This document shows positions 47,213 to 57,896 of a DNA stretch of 64,000 nt, one piece after another. Each line of letters begins with the position of its first letter. Position 1 is the stretch's first letter. The notes under the pieces were generated by a model, which was not told where the DNA came from, did not search any database, and saw only the letters and a list, made by a program, of their open reading frames with translations. Source of the DNA: Archegozetes longisetosus (taxonomy: Eukaryota; Arthropoda; Arachnida; Sarcoptiformes; Trhypochthoniidae). Position numbers and translations under genes: made by a program. The stretch covers positions 7,612,001-7,676,000 of the forward strand of contig JAEMBT020000005.1 of NCBI GenBank assembly GCA_018873245.2, read 5' to 3'.

Positions 47213-48679
47213 ATGAAATTCTTACTCTATTCGCTTTTAGCTTATATTTCAATAGTTTTATGTCTTTCGGACCGGAATTCGAGAGATTATCGAGTAAAGA
47301 GTAAAACTGGTAAAAAACTTGCTCTATACACTGATGTCTACTATAATATCATCAACAAAGGGAGTAGGAATATGATGTTCAATGGAAATCAAGTGATTTT
47401 ACCATCTTTTCAACCCAATAATGGTTCCTATTGGTGGAAAATTGTAAAATTATATGGTAAAGATCGAAATTCATATCAGCTGCAAACCTTTTATGGCAGA
47501 AGAATCTATTGTTATTTTGAAAGAGCTGACGACGATTCATATTACATTTACCATCAAAGTTAGCCTTCTATACCTATCATTATTTAAAATTAATTATTTA
47601 CTCTTCAAACCTATTCAAAGATTCCGAATATCCGCTCTATGATCCGAATGCCGATTATTTGAGTCAACTCGCCAGTTGCATTGATTGTGACCAAAACAAC
47701 GATATAATCAAATGGAAATTCGAAGAAATGCCAGATTATAAGCTCAATGCTATAATGACTGACTTCAAGCTCGAAGTTCCAACTCAGGTATTCTCGAAAC
47801 AAACATTCATAGCCATTACTTGAGTTAATACGTTTTTGTAGAATAAAATAAACTCCAATCATGTAGCCAAAGTAAAAAATATCTAATATTATGTTCCGAG
47901 GAGCTCGAAATTTTTCAACTTAATAACTTAAATATTAGATTCATTTAAAAATTTTCTCTTAATTAGATTTAAGAAAAAATTAATATAAAGCAGAAAACTT
48001 GAGTCACATACCACAGAGTATATCAATTAGAAAATTTTGGAATTCTTTCTAAAATTTTTAGGAAATGATTAAATCAATGTCAAAACCTGTTAGTCTTTTG
48101 AGGACATCAATTCTAATTAATAATAGTTCGGCAACAATTACAGAAGTAGTTAGAAAAAAAGTGAAAAAAACTCAAACCTTCAGGATTTCATTTTCAAAAT
48201 CTATTTCTGAATCATCCAAATACTTCAGTCGTTTCTCAATATCTTCTTACATTGGCGGCTACTTATTCGGCATTGGAGCGAGTGCTGAGACTAACACAGA
48301 TTTCAGTCTCGAACTAACAGAACGTAGAAGTGATTCAAATTCATTAGTTGAAACACTTTCAAACGAAGTGACCTTTGATATCAAGAAAACAGTGAATATA
48401 CCTCCGAATCAAAGGGTCAAAATTCTTTCATACGTCAACTGGATCGAAAACTTCAAATCAAATTATGAAGCATGTATTATTATAACTGGAAGAGCACCTC
48501 GTTTTATGCCAGATCACGAACTTGATTCTCATACTATCAAAATTTTATTGAACAAATACGGGTTCGGTGAAAAACTTATTGGTTATAAACCAAATCAAAA
48601 GGTGATAGATTCTGAAACTAAAGGAGTATTGATAGCTTCATTCGGTCTTGACTCAGTATCAATTGTCACCTCTTCATAA
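47213..48679 (+). CDS. Secreted aerolysin-like beta-pore-forming protein, copy A
   Basis: Exons are 47213-47558, 47621-47787 and 48062-48679, with intron phases 1 and 0 and a product of about 376 residues. It has a signal peptide (MKFLLYSLLAYISIVLC) and a distinct N-terminal domain (about 24-115) with TGKKLALYTDVYYNI and NGSYWWKI. A conserved linker follows (EMPDYKLNAIMTDF). The C-terminal half resembles aerolysin/ETX-MTX2 proteins: long Ser/Thr-rich amphipathic strands, a hydrophobic Gly-rich segment at about 230-245 that could be the membrane-inserting hairpin, and NIPPNQRVKILSYVNW at about 283, matching the family's v.vPP..kv.v strand. Such proteins oligomerise on membranes; whether this one serves defence, digestion or venom is unknown. 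Copy B follows at 50.0 kb with identical intron phases. The family call is from pattern, not search. Confidence 0.72.
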
Positions 48680-50031
48680 AAAGCTATTCCATAGATATAA
48701 TGATGAATGACAGCAGAAAAACTCTGGACCAGTCACAAATTAAGTAATATTAAAATAAAGATTAAACGTGTAAGAATTTTATTTAACTTCGATTGTAAAA
48801 TGAATGAAATTTTGATAGATAACTTATTTTCAAATTACTTGAAATATAAACCAAATATATTCAAAACATTTATGATTAAAAATTCATTTTACTAATAATT
48901 TTATCGACTTGATTCAGTTGAATAAAGTTTTACATGAATAAGATTTTCAGTTTAGAAAATTTCTGAGCTCTTTCATTCCATTAGAATTTATATTTATGAA
49001 AAATTTTAATTCGAAAATTATACTTCTAAGGATTAATCGAACTTTGCAGACTCAATAACTAGCTTAATACTATTCGTTATATCTGCACAGTTCTGCCTTA
49101 ATTACTATAAATTTACAAAAGAAAAAATCAAAGAAAAAATTTTATCTCGATATTCTTAAATCGAGTTGTTGAAATTTCATTTTCAAGTATTCGGATTCAA
49201 TAGCAGAAAATTACGGAAAATAAAGCACTAGAAAATGATAATACTCAAGGTTGAAAACACTCATATATGAGATTTGAAGTTAGAACTTTTGATAGTCCTT
49301 TCGAGTGCTTTGCAAAAGTATGCGGTTATTCAAAGTTCAAGTGAAATCGAAACACTTTGAAGAGTTTTGAGATCTTGAGGTGAACTTATAAAAATCTCAA
49401 TCTGATCTACACATAACACCTTTTGATTTTGTCCAGGCTAGAAATGCAAATTAATTACAGTATATATGAAACAATAGCAAAATTATTCATTTATTATATT
49501 TTATTTGTGCATCTTTTAAATCATATTTACATCATGTTATTCAAATTAGATGTTAACCAATCAGCAGTACGCACAATTGCTTACTGATAAGTAAGCAAAA
49601 GCTCGAAATGCTCAGCTTAAAGTTCAGTACCTCAGAATTCTGTTGAGCTGTATAAAGCTTCTCCCCGAACATGCTTGACTCTACTTGTAAGCTCAGGGCT
49701 GGAGCTTGAACTGCGCTTATGCTTGAAGCTTACACATCAGTTGATTTTGATCTGAAAGTGCAGCACAACTCAAAGCTAGCTTATGTTCATCACTACTAAT
49801 AAGTCTGAACGAAAGGAGTTATGCGTAGGCTGAACTAAGATTTCTTCAAATCTACTTCAAAGCTTCTTTAACAGCCTTACTAATATTGCTCAAAGAAAAA
49901 CATTTGCAAAACAATATTTTATCACTTTTTATCATAGTTTGTATAAACAAGACTAAATTGAATATCATTTATTCTGATTATTTTGAAAATTCCATTGCTA
50001 CAATTACTTATTATAGCCTGAATTTTGAATA
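48680..50031. other. Spacer between the two pore-forming genes
   Basis: AT-rich, with a GAGCTT/AAGCTC-rich repeat patch at about 49590-49797. Its right edge (gttcatcacta) resembles the tip of the hAT-like MITE at 9.1 kb. An ORF at 48707-48895 is domain-free. Confidence 0.5.
49590..49797. repeat. AAGCTC-rich repeat, possible hAT-type MITE
   Basis: Dense aagctc/gagctt motifs fill about 200 bp, ending in gttcatcacta, the complement of a TAGTGATGAAC tip. Similar motif density occurs in intron 2 of copy B (50740-51130). The left terminus could not be defined. Confidence 0.4.
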
Positions 50032-51939
50032 ATGAACTGGTTACTATATTGCGTTATAACTTTGACTTGTATAAGCTTTTCTTATGAATATAGTGAATTT
50101 AACATAAAGAGTACAACTGGTGAAACTCTACCTCTTTATACACAAATTTACTATGGTATTACTAACAAACGAAGTGAAAGGATCTGGACTCAACAAGGTG
50201 AAATGGTTTCTCTGACTTCTGACCCAACTAATGGGTCACATTGGTGGATGATGTTGAAATTGGACAACAAAAGAGATGATTATCTCTTAGTAAATGGTTA
50301 TGATTCAATAAGTGGTTGCTATTATCGTTTGGAAAGAGCTGACAATCAATCGTATTTCATTTATGACAGCGGTATGTTTACGATTCTGAGAACACTTTGA
50401 AGAACGATTCAAATTAATTCCTCAATTTTCTCAGAAACAAATCTTCCGATTTCCGATGCACAATATCTCAGTGATGACCAATGGGAAGTACAAAATTGCG
50501 ATCGCAGTAAACAAGATGACGAAGAAAATAGTGATAGGTTTCGCACTAGAGCTGTGAGATGCAAAGCTTGTGGAGGAACCGAAGATCACTTGAAATGGAG
50601 TTTTATTGAAATGCCTGATTATAAGCTTAACGCCATAATGACACACTTTTCATTCAACGAACCCTTAAAGGTAATCTTTAATAAAAATCATTTTTCTCAA
50701 AATAAGGCTTGAGTTTTATTCAGATCATTACTTCCTTAAGTGTGATATCCTGGCCGAAATTCAAGCCTTGTTTTGAGAGAAATGAATTCTCATTGGAGAA
50801 CATGATCTGCCTAGAACTTAAGCTAGTTTTGGACTGCGCTTCAAACTTGAAGCTCAGTCAAAAAATCAGCAGTGCAAATCACCTAATCAAGACATTGAGC
50901 TCCAGGCTCAGGCTAATCCTAACGATAGAATACTTTTCAAAGAAATTCGCTCAAATATATTGAGTATCATGCTGAATCTGCCAGGAGTTATTTTGCTTAT
51001 TTAAAACGGCGTGAAAGCTGTGCTGATTCGCATGTTACATTTAATAACTAAAGATAAGCTTAAGCTAGCCTTGAACTACGGTGAGCTTCGAGTTCAGTAT
51101 TTGTCATACATAGAGCTTCAAGCTTGAGGTAATATGTATCTATAGATTTGAAAAAACTAAATACGAGCTCGAGATTTTTGTATCAGATTTCTGAATCTCG
51201 AATCTGAAAACGTGTATAGATCTGAATTTTATAATTTTTTAACTAATTATTTTAATCTATTTAGAAAGTTCTTAAGCAACATTTAAAAAAATTAGATCTA
51301 ATGCACACATCGACTCTATATAACGACAGTCCCGCCACTTATTCAGAAGAAGTTTCTAGTGAAGTGAAGAAGAATCAATCTTTTGAAGTCATATTATCGA
51401 GCACAGTCACAGAATCTTTTAGTATGTTCAAAAGTTTCATAATTTCTGGCTCAATTGGTAATATATTTGCTGGTATTAATACTGAAGCTGAATTCGAATT
51501 TGAGATTCACAGAAATAAAAGTACATCTATTTCTAGTACAACAATTACATCAAAAGAAGTGACTTATACTGTAACAAAAGCAGTGAATGTTCCCCCTTAT
51601 CAGAGTGTGAGAGTAGTTTCGTATGTCGATTGGATTGAGAATTTAAGAATGCCTTTCATAGCGGAGATAAAAATAAGCGGAGAAGCACCTCGTTTTCTAG
51701 AAGATCCGCAACTTGACTCTAATGTAATCAAAATATTATTGCGTAAAAATGGCCTTAATCACAATTTTAAGAAACAGTTTCGAAACCATCTCACTTTTGA
51801 AACGAAAGGAGTTTTAATTGGCTCTTTCGGTATCGACTCGTACTTTCAAGTCAATTCTTTAGGAAACATTAGTATTGAACAGTTCTTAGATTTCGATTCA
51901 AAATATTCAGATTATGGCGATGAGAATGATTACAACTGA
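50032..51939 (+). CDS. Secreted aerolysin-like beta-pore-forming protein, copy B
   Basis: Exons are 50032-50371, 50435-50670 and 51265-51939, with the same phases (1 and 0) as copy A, for about 416 residues. Shared landmarks with copy A are a signal peptide (MNWLLYCVITLTCISFS), TGETLPLYTQIYYGI, NGSHWWMM, the linker EMPDYKLNAIMTHF, NVPPYQSVRVVSYVDW, a GEAPRFLEDPQLDS block and ETKGVLIGSFGIDS. Copy B has a longer second exon with two CxxC-like cysteines (CKACGG) and an acidic, Tyr-rich C-terminal extension (DSKYSDYGDENDYN) absent from copy A. Intron 2 is 594 bp and carries AAGCTC-rich repeat DNA, against 274 bp in copy A. The two are clearly tandem duplicates that have since diverged. Both frames are intact. 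Confidence 0.72.
50740..51130. repeat. AAGCTC-rich repeat inside intron 2 of copy B
   Basis: Motifs such as aagcttaagctagcc, gagctccaggctcaggct and gagcttcaagcttgag recur. They resemble the 49.6-kb patch and account for most of the extra length of this intron. Confidence 0.45.
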
Positions 51940-52144
51940 AGTTTATCTCCTATTATAAAGTATTATTTCATTAAAAACTCATTAAAGATTGACATCAAAG
52001 ACATAATTATCGTTTCATATTTCAAGTTTCGAGTAACCATTTTGTTTTTGAAAAATTTTTAACAATCTTGAATTAATAACTTTACAGTTCTTCGAATTGA
52101 TTAGCCTTAGCAAGAGTAGAACAATGACAAAACTAATAAATGCT

Positions 52145-52232
52145 GTCAGAGATGTAGACACTCGGCAAAATTCAGAAGCTCGAGCTCTTACTCCGCTCAC
52201 GAGCGAACATCGAGTGTTTTACCATGCAAACT
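52145..52232. mobile_element. Short hAT-type MITE remnant
   Basis: The left end CAGAGATGTAGACACTCGGC resembles the left tip of the 9.1-kb MITE. The right end, reverse-complemented, starts CAGTTTGCATGG and reaches ACACTCGATG. Internal GAGCTC/GAGCG motifs match the family. Another GAGCG-rich patch lies at 52435-52500. Confidence 0.35.
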
Positions 52233-52760
52233 GTACAGGTAAGATTTGATCAAGAAGCTTTAATATTTTCCCCAAACTAACTCAGAAGTAATTCGGCTTG
52301 GTTTTAATTGAGAAACAAAAGCTAAACCAACCTGAATCAGTTTCTTATAGAGAAACATTAATTAGTAATCAAATGAAATTTATTCATTTTTAAAGTTTTG
52401 CATAAGAATAGCACAGAAATTAGTTCCAATTGTTCGCTCTTTGACCTAGCTCTCGGGATTTGTATGCTCGCGCTAGTTATAGAGCGCCTAAAACTCGAGC
52501 ATTATGCAAAGTTGACAAAGGTTTGAAAGTTATTGAAAAATTCAGGATTTGATAATTCATCATACAAAGTTATGATATTATTTTTAGGAAATTGTCACAT
52601 CTCAATTTCGACATAATTTTGCTTGATAAGAGTTGACATTAATATAGAAAATCACTTGTGTTGCGAGCAATTGTTCGGTTAGTTTGCGTTTCAAATACCA
52701 CTCAAAAGTAAAAGATACAGAACTATTGATTTAATATACCTAAGACAGTACCTTTAAAGA

Positions 52761-53008
52761 ATGAAGATCCCTCTTCATTTTAATCAATTTACAATAAAGA
52801 AGTGCTCAGAAGTAGTTAGGGATCGTATCGGACTTTGTATTAAATATCATGTAAGTTACAACTTATCAATATAAGCTTTTTGACATTTAAATAAATTGTT
52901 TCATGTCACAGCAATTATATTCAATTTAAGGCGATGTATGGCAACTTCTTCCTTGGCCTGCAATGCACCGAATATTGCCTGGAGAACAAGAAAAAACTAG
53001 TAAAATGA
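52761..53008 (+). pseudogene. Eclosion hormone pseudogene (intron retained)
   Basis: It aligns over its length with the eclosion-hormone gene at 14.6-15.0 kb. Exon-1-like sequence (52761-52850) retains KKCSEVVRDRIGLCI, the intron is kept (gtaagt at 52851, acceptor cacag at 52911), and exon 2 retains AMYGDFF-like (AMYGNFFLGLQC) and EYCLENK. Damage includes a shortened, no longer hydrophobic signal peptide, extra bases before the donor that put exon 2 out of frame, loss of two cysteines (NCGQCK has become NYIQFK) and a premature stop at 53006. Homology extends upstream (gttcggttagtttgcgtttc against the functional copy near 15.06 kb). The copy therefore arose by DNA duplication, not retroposition. 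Confidence 0.88.
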
Positions 53009-53161
53009 TCAGTTCTGATGCCTAAACTCTGATTTACGAATTAAATGATCTCAGTTATTAATAATAAATTTAAAATAAATAAATGATTTATTATTAATAA
53101 AAATTGAAATGGACGTAAAATATATTTGGTTTTATATAAAATTTATTATTTAAGACTATAA

Positions 53162-53541
53162 TCATTTGATATGTTGCTCGTCACTATAATATCTTCTCTT
53201 CAAGGTCCTGTATTTTTTCAACATATACAGCGCTTCAATTTCTTTGATAACAAATTCTCCTCTTTTTATCATTTGTTCAATTTTTTGTGGGTCTGTTTCG
53301 TTCCGATTTCTGTCAAATGCTTTGTGACATCGCTCGCGAAAGTATTTGTAACCTAATGGATATTCGCGTCCATAATATAATAACTAAATTCAAATAAATA
53401 ATACATAAATTAGTTATTGTAAACTTGAAAAAGTTACCAACATTTTTTTGAAAACAGTGTCTTTTTCAGTTACTTATTGATACTTTGATTAAATGAACTC
53501 ACAGTTTTGTACAGATTAATGACTCGCGATCTCTGACTCAT
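53162..53541 (-). CDS. ETFRF1: LYR motif protein LYRM5 / electron transfer flavoprotein regulatory factor 1
   Basis: Exon 1 is 53541-53503 (MSQRSRVINLYKT) and exon 2 is 53383-53162, joined in phase 0 across a 119-bp intron (gtgagt...tttag). The 86-residue product matches LYRM5/ETFRF1 in size and sequence pattern. The LYR-type tripeptide is LYK, followed by LLYYGREYPLGYKYFRERC, KIEQMIKRGEFVIKEIEALY and LKKYRTLKRRYYSD. This mitochondrial matrix protein binds electron-transfer flavoprotein and displaces its FAD, restraining fatty-acid and amino-acid oxidation; LYR proteins generally associate with the acyl carrier protein. It lies about 600 bp head-to-head from TIMM17, another mitochondrial gene. 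Because the first exon is only 13 codons, single-frame ORF calling misses the gene. Confidence 0.93.
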
Positions 53542-54142
53542 CTCTACTCTTAAATTGTGTTTAAATCAGATGTTTATTAAGAATCAAAACAAATGATTGT
53601 GAACACTTTAAGCGTATTTTAAATTAAATGTCAAAATAACATTTTCGTGTACGCTTAATGGATGCCATCTGTTAAATGACTTATTAAGTAAAATATACTT
53701 GACTCGCACATGTGTTCAGTTGCAATCAACTCTACGCATAGCTTCAAAAAATAGTTTGAAACTAGTTAATCTAAGTATTTGAATCAAAGTCAATAAGATA
53801 TCAAATATCGCTTAAATTAAAACGTTTTAACTTAGCGCTAACTCAACTTTTTGTTCGTTCAATTATCTACAAAGTACAATCACTTTTAACTAAGTTTAAC
53901 TGTAGTTGATTGAAAGAGAGCTCATGCTATTTAATAAGGACTTTGCGAGCGCAACATTAGGTACTTTTACGTGCATAGAACATACACCAAAAACATGTAA
54001 TGCGTGTCTCGAATCAAACTAAACTAGTTGTGTTGGTTACGTTTCATTTCAATTGAATGATTGCATCAGAACTGGTGATCAATTTTAGTGAAAGACATTT
54101 GACGAAATTAGCAAAAATTGATAGATAATAATATAACAAGTA
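53542..54142. promoter_or_regulatory. Divergent intergenic region between ETFRF1 and TIMM17
   Basis: Six hundred bases separate the two start codons of opposite-strand mitochondrial genes and must contain both promoters. No TATA box is obvious. Confidence 0.5.
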
Positions 54143-54709
54143 ATGGAAGAATACGCTCGTGAACCGTGCCCGTGGCGTATAGTCGATGACTGCGGCGGTG
54201 CCTTCACTATGGGTGCCATCGGAGGTGCTGTTTTTCAATCAATTAAAGGTTTCAGAAACGCACCGCAAGGATTCAATAGACGATTACTTGGCTCGTGGTC
54301 TGCAGTCAGGACTAGAGCCCCCATCATCGGCGGCAATTTCGCAGTTTGGGGCGGACTATTCAGTACTATTGACTGTTCTTTAGTTCACATTAGGAAAAAA
54401 GAGGATCCGTGGAATTCAATCACTTCTGGAGCCTTGACTGGAGCCATACTCGCAGTCAGAAGTATGTGACTGATTAGATCAATTATTTATCAATTATTAA
54501 TCACTCTTATTGTCCATTTAGACGGTGCCGGAGCAATGGTTGGCTCTGCCATCATCGGTGGTGTTCTTTTAGCTCTAATTGAAGGAATGGGAATACTATT
54601 TACGAGATATTCATCAGAACAGTTTAGACCTATTCATCCTTTAGAAGATCCCACACAGTTAGGACCCAATTCACCGCCTTTTCCTGGATCTTCGTCTCAG
54701 TATCAATAA
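54143..54709 (+). CDS. TIMM17: Mitochondrial import inner membrane translocase subunit Tim17
   Basis: Exons are 54143-54461 and 54522-54709, with a 60-bp GT-AG intron of phase 1, for 168 residues. It is the core of the TIM23 presequence translocase in the mitochondrial inner membrane. The N-terminus [20 protein letters not shown] is the Tim17 hallmark. Four hydrophobic Gly-rich segments follow, containing [18 protein letters not shown], the PRAT-type region [20 protein letters not shown] and C-terminal [15 protein letters not shown]. Conserved cysteines (C9 region and the DCS near residue 78) fit the regulatory disulfide. The hydrophilic tail is Pro-rich. Length matches animal Tim17. Short AT-rich 3' sequence with AATAAA-like signals follows. 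Confidence 0.97.
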
Positions 54710-55367
54710 ATTGTATCCAATTATATATTTTAAGACTTAAATAGTAGTTATTTTCAATAGTGTTTTGTTAATTCAATTAATTGTGTCGTTGACTAGTGTT
54801 TGTTTCTATCAATTAATAAATATTTCATTCGAGACATTAGTTTTAAGCAAATTAAATTTCATTTCGTTTATTCACTTTGAATTTGATATGAAATAAATTA
54901 ATAAACTAATTAAACTATATTTTAATATAGTATTTTATTTAATATAATTGATCTAAGGATCTTAAAGTCAAGCAAATTACTTGAACTTTAGTTTAGAATT
55001 TTGTTTGACATGAGCTTATAAAATAGATTAAAGTGTTTATAAGTGACTAAAGTTTTAAAAAATGGAAACATTGAATATATTTGGAAATATTTTTTTAACT
55101 TTCAGTAAAACGTTAACTAGCAATTCTGAATCAGTTTACTTGTTTGAAAGAGTAACAACTTTCTGAAACTAGTTATGACTGGTTAATTATTAAGTTCTAT
55201 GATTCGTATTAGTGACATTAAGAACTGAACGTTACAATTGAATAGCTATTAATGTTTATTTAGTCTAATCAGACTACTTTTCTCTAACTAATGGTCTTCC
55301 ACATCTAATAAGCAATACAATAGACAATACTATTTGATTGTCAATTATATCAGATGTCAATCAGAAA
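54710..55367. other. AT-rich intergenic region
   Basis: No gene recognised between TIMM17 and the kinase-like pseudogene. Confidence 0.5.
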
Positions 55368-56355
55368 CTAGATAAGATTAGAAACTTCATCGATACTAAT
55401 CCTTTTTTCAAAAACAGGTTCTAATAATCGATTTATTAAATCCTTCGCGCCATCACTCAATTTAGTTTCAATACTAGCCCGGAATATATTATTTCAGTCG
55501 ACTAGGTTTTCGTAGATCTTTTTACGATCGCTTCTATCAAACGGGTTCAACACTATTAACAGACTGACACTTAAACACCAAACATTAACTGTCAACAGAA
55601 CGTTTTGACAATTAGTCATTAGGAAATCAAAACAAGGTTTAAGCATCTTGAAATAAGCCATTTCTAAGTCTGGCCCGAGGCGGCAAAACTGTTTTGAGGA
55701 CTATAACCATGCTTTTGATGATGAGTAGAGGAAGAACCTTTGGCTAATACCAAAATTTTACTTTCAGCATTAAGTTCACAAATTTCAATACAATTAATAC
55801 ATATAAACTTTAAGTCATTTGCAACGAACTTAATTCCACCAAAACTACCAAACTTCGTTATAACCACCAAACTTTAAAATTTCCCCTTTGTGATCAAAGA
55901 CAACTACTCATGACTGATAAGAGTCAATTGTTGAGATTTCGGGAATAACTCGACACTATATATCAAGTAAAGAGTTTTTCGTGCTCTATACTACAGAAAC
56001 TTGAGAAATGTTGTGATAAGAATCCTGATTAGAAAAGCTCAGAAATACTTCAGATATTAACTTGGAATTAAAACCATTTTCTGCACTTGTTAATTCTGAA
56101 GCAGTTGAACAAAGTTTTTCGATTTTCAAGCATATCCTCGATGGGAGAAAGTAACACTAAGCACAGAAAGCATTGAAAAATTAATAACTTTAAAATATAA
56201 CAGTTTCTTATTATATTGAACTCTTTGTATGACTTTCTATTATAACTACCAAATGTTAAAACTTTTGTAACCAAATAACTACCAAAGACTACGATTTGTT
56301 TGATCAAAATTTCTTTTTTTGGTGATGAGTAGAGCAAAGAATTATATGTGCCCAA
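55368..56355 (-). pseudogene. Protein-kinase-like pseudogene
   Basis: The best-preserved part (55616-55368) reads as the end of a kinase C-lobe: VNVWCLSVSLLIVL (subdomain IX, D.WSLGV.L), NPFDRSDRKKIYENLVD, then after an in-frame TGA, SDGAKDLINRLLEPVFEKR with ISIDEV (subdomain XI). Upstream on the same strand, 55870-55664 has a weak catalytic-loop match (NDLKFICIN) followed by NAESKILVLAKGSSS, where the DFG motif is lost. At 56355-56068, TKVLTFGSYNRKSYKEFNII and ILKLLIFQ..LCLVLL resemble the N-lobe. Frames do not join cleanly and essential residues are missing, so it is not a functional kinase. The N-lobe assignment is weaker than the C-lobe one. Confidence 0.5.
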
Positions 56356-56866
56356 TTACCTGACATTAGAACCGGCTTTAATATCAAAACTTGATCAAAC
56401 TATGCCTTAATATCTGAAATATTACGGCCAGGATTTTAGGCCTATTTTTGAAAACCTGAAATTTGAGATATTAAGACCGGTCTTATGTTATGCACTCACG
56501 TCAAACTAGAAACAAGCCAGAAATTTCAATTTTTAAATAACGATTGAAACGATTTCCGTTTCTTATATCTCAATGCTTCTTACTTGCTTACAAAAATGTC
56601 GACAAAAGATATTGATTTGACAAACAATGAATTAAACAATGATTTAAATAATGATAAAGTTAATGGTTCGTTTAAAATATTGTCAGAGGTCGGTCCGAGT
56701 AATATAATATCTTTCCATACTTTTTGAAGAACTGGCCTTAGCGTCTAACTACTATAGTAAAAGGCCTTAATAACTGATATATTACTGCTACTGATTCCTA
56801 TACTTTGAAAAACTTTAAAATTGGGATATTAAGTTCGGCCTTAATATGTCAGGTAATTGGGCATCT
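56347..56866. mobile_element. ~520-bp MITE with TIR tip GCCCAATTACCTGACA
   Basis: GCCCAATTACCTGACATT at 56347 and its inverted partner ending at 56866 lead into alignable arms rich in aggcc/ggcct and taatatc phrases. The interior has a 44-codon ORF from 56598 (MSTKDIDLTNNELNNDLNND) with no domain. The left tip abuts the N-terminal end of the kinase-like pseudogene, so the insertion may have helped break it. Confidence 0.6.
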
Positions 56867-57500
56867 ATGCATAAATGCAAGTTCAGCACTTTCAACTTTT
56901 TAATCATATAAATAAAAAGTAATAAAGATTCTTTAAATTACGTGTAAATTAGTTATTTTGTAAATTAAAATCTTTATTGTGGATTAATAATTATTACATA
57001 TTAATGCGGCTTACTTACTTTTACTTTTAAACATTGAAAGACCTTTTAAGCTAAGCAAAAATTTGCAAAGTGCCAAGCTTGAGTTTGCAGGCAAACCAAT
57101 CATATAATAAGGAGTTGTTTAGCAAACCCTATAAATATATTAATAGATATCTGAAAGGTTAGCAAATATATCCCATATTAGTTAAATATTCTGCAGTCAC
57201 TCAAGTTACTGAATTTTCTACCATTTTGAAACCAAATTTACTAATTCTATGTAAGTTTAATGCATCATTAAATGTACTTCAAGTTTATTCTTTTCAAATA
57301 TTCTAATCAAATGCTGAAATATCTAAAAATTTTAGAGTTATAAAGATTTATTGATAACTAAAGTAGTGAAAAAAATTGCGTAAAAACTTTCGAAGTCTAA
57401 ATAACTATCTTAAGAATCCGATAAGATTCTGAGATCTCTCATGAAGTTTTCGATTAAAAATAGGATACTTGAGTTAATATTTTATTACGCCACTATACAT

Positions 57501-57544
<44 letters not shown>
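57501..57544. repeat. (CT)n microsatellite
   Basis: A nearly uninterrupted ctctct run of about 44 bp with one cc interruption. Confidence 0.95.
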
Positions 57545-57896
57545 GAAAATGTTTACAAAATGAGTTAATGCCACTTTTGAAATAAGATATCAAACCTCTG
57601 TAAATTGCTTGAATCGAATCTGAAATTTTGAAGTGGATTTCCAGATATCGGTTGCGTAATAAAGCGCTATTATATCGCCACTAAAATTGTCAGTGCTGTC
57701 TTGTGCTACTCTATCAATTCTCTTCGTAAATTAAATTCTATTTCTCAATAATATAAGAACTAAATGCATCTATATTGAATATTATAAATTGTACAGCTGT
57801 AATGGTTTGTTGGAATTTCAATTCTAAACTTTAAACTCAAATTTGTCCATAACAAACTTTTCCGAGTTCGCGTATTATAACAATGAGGTGACGATA

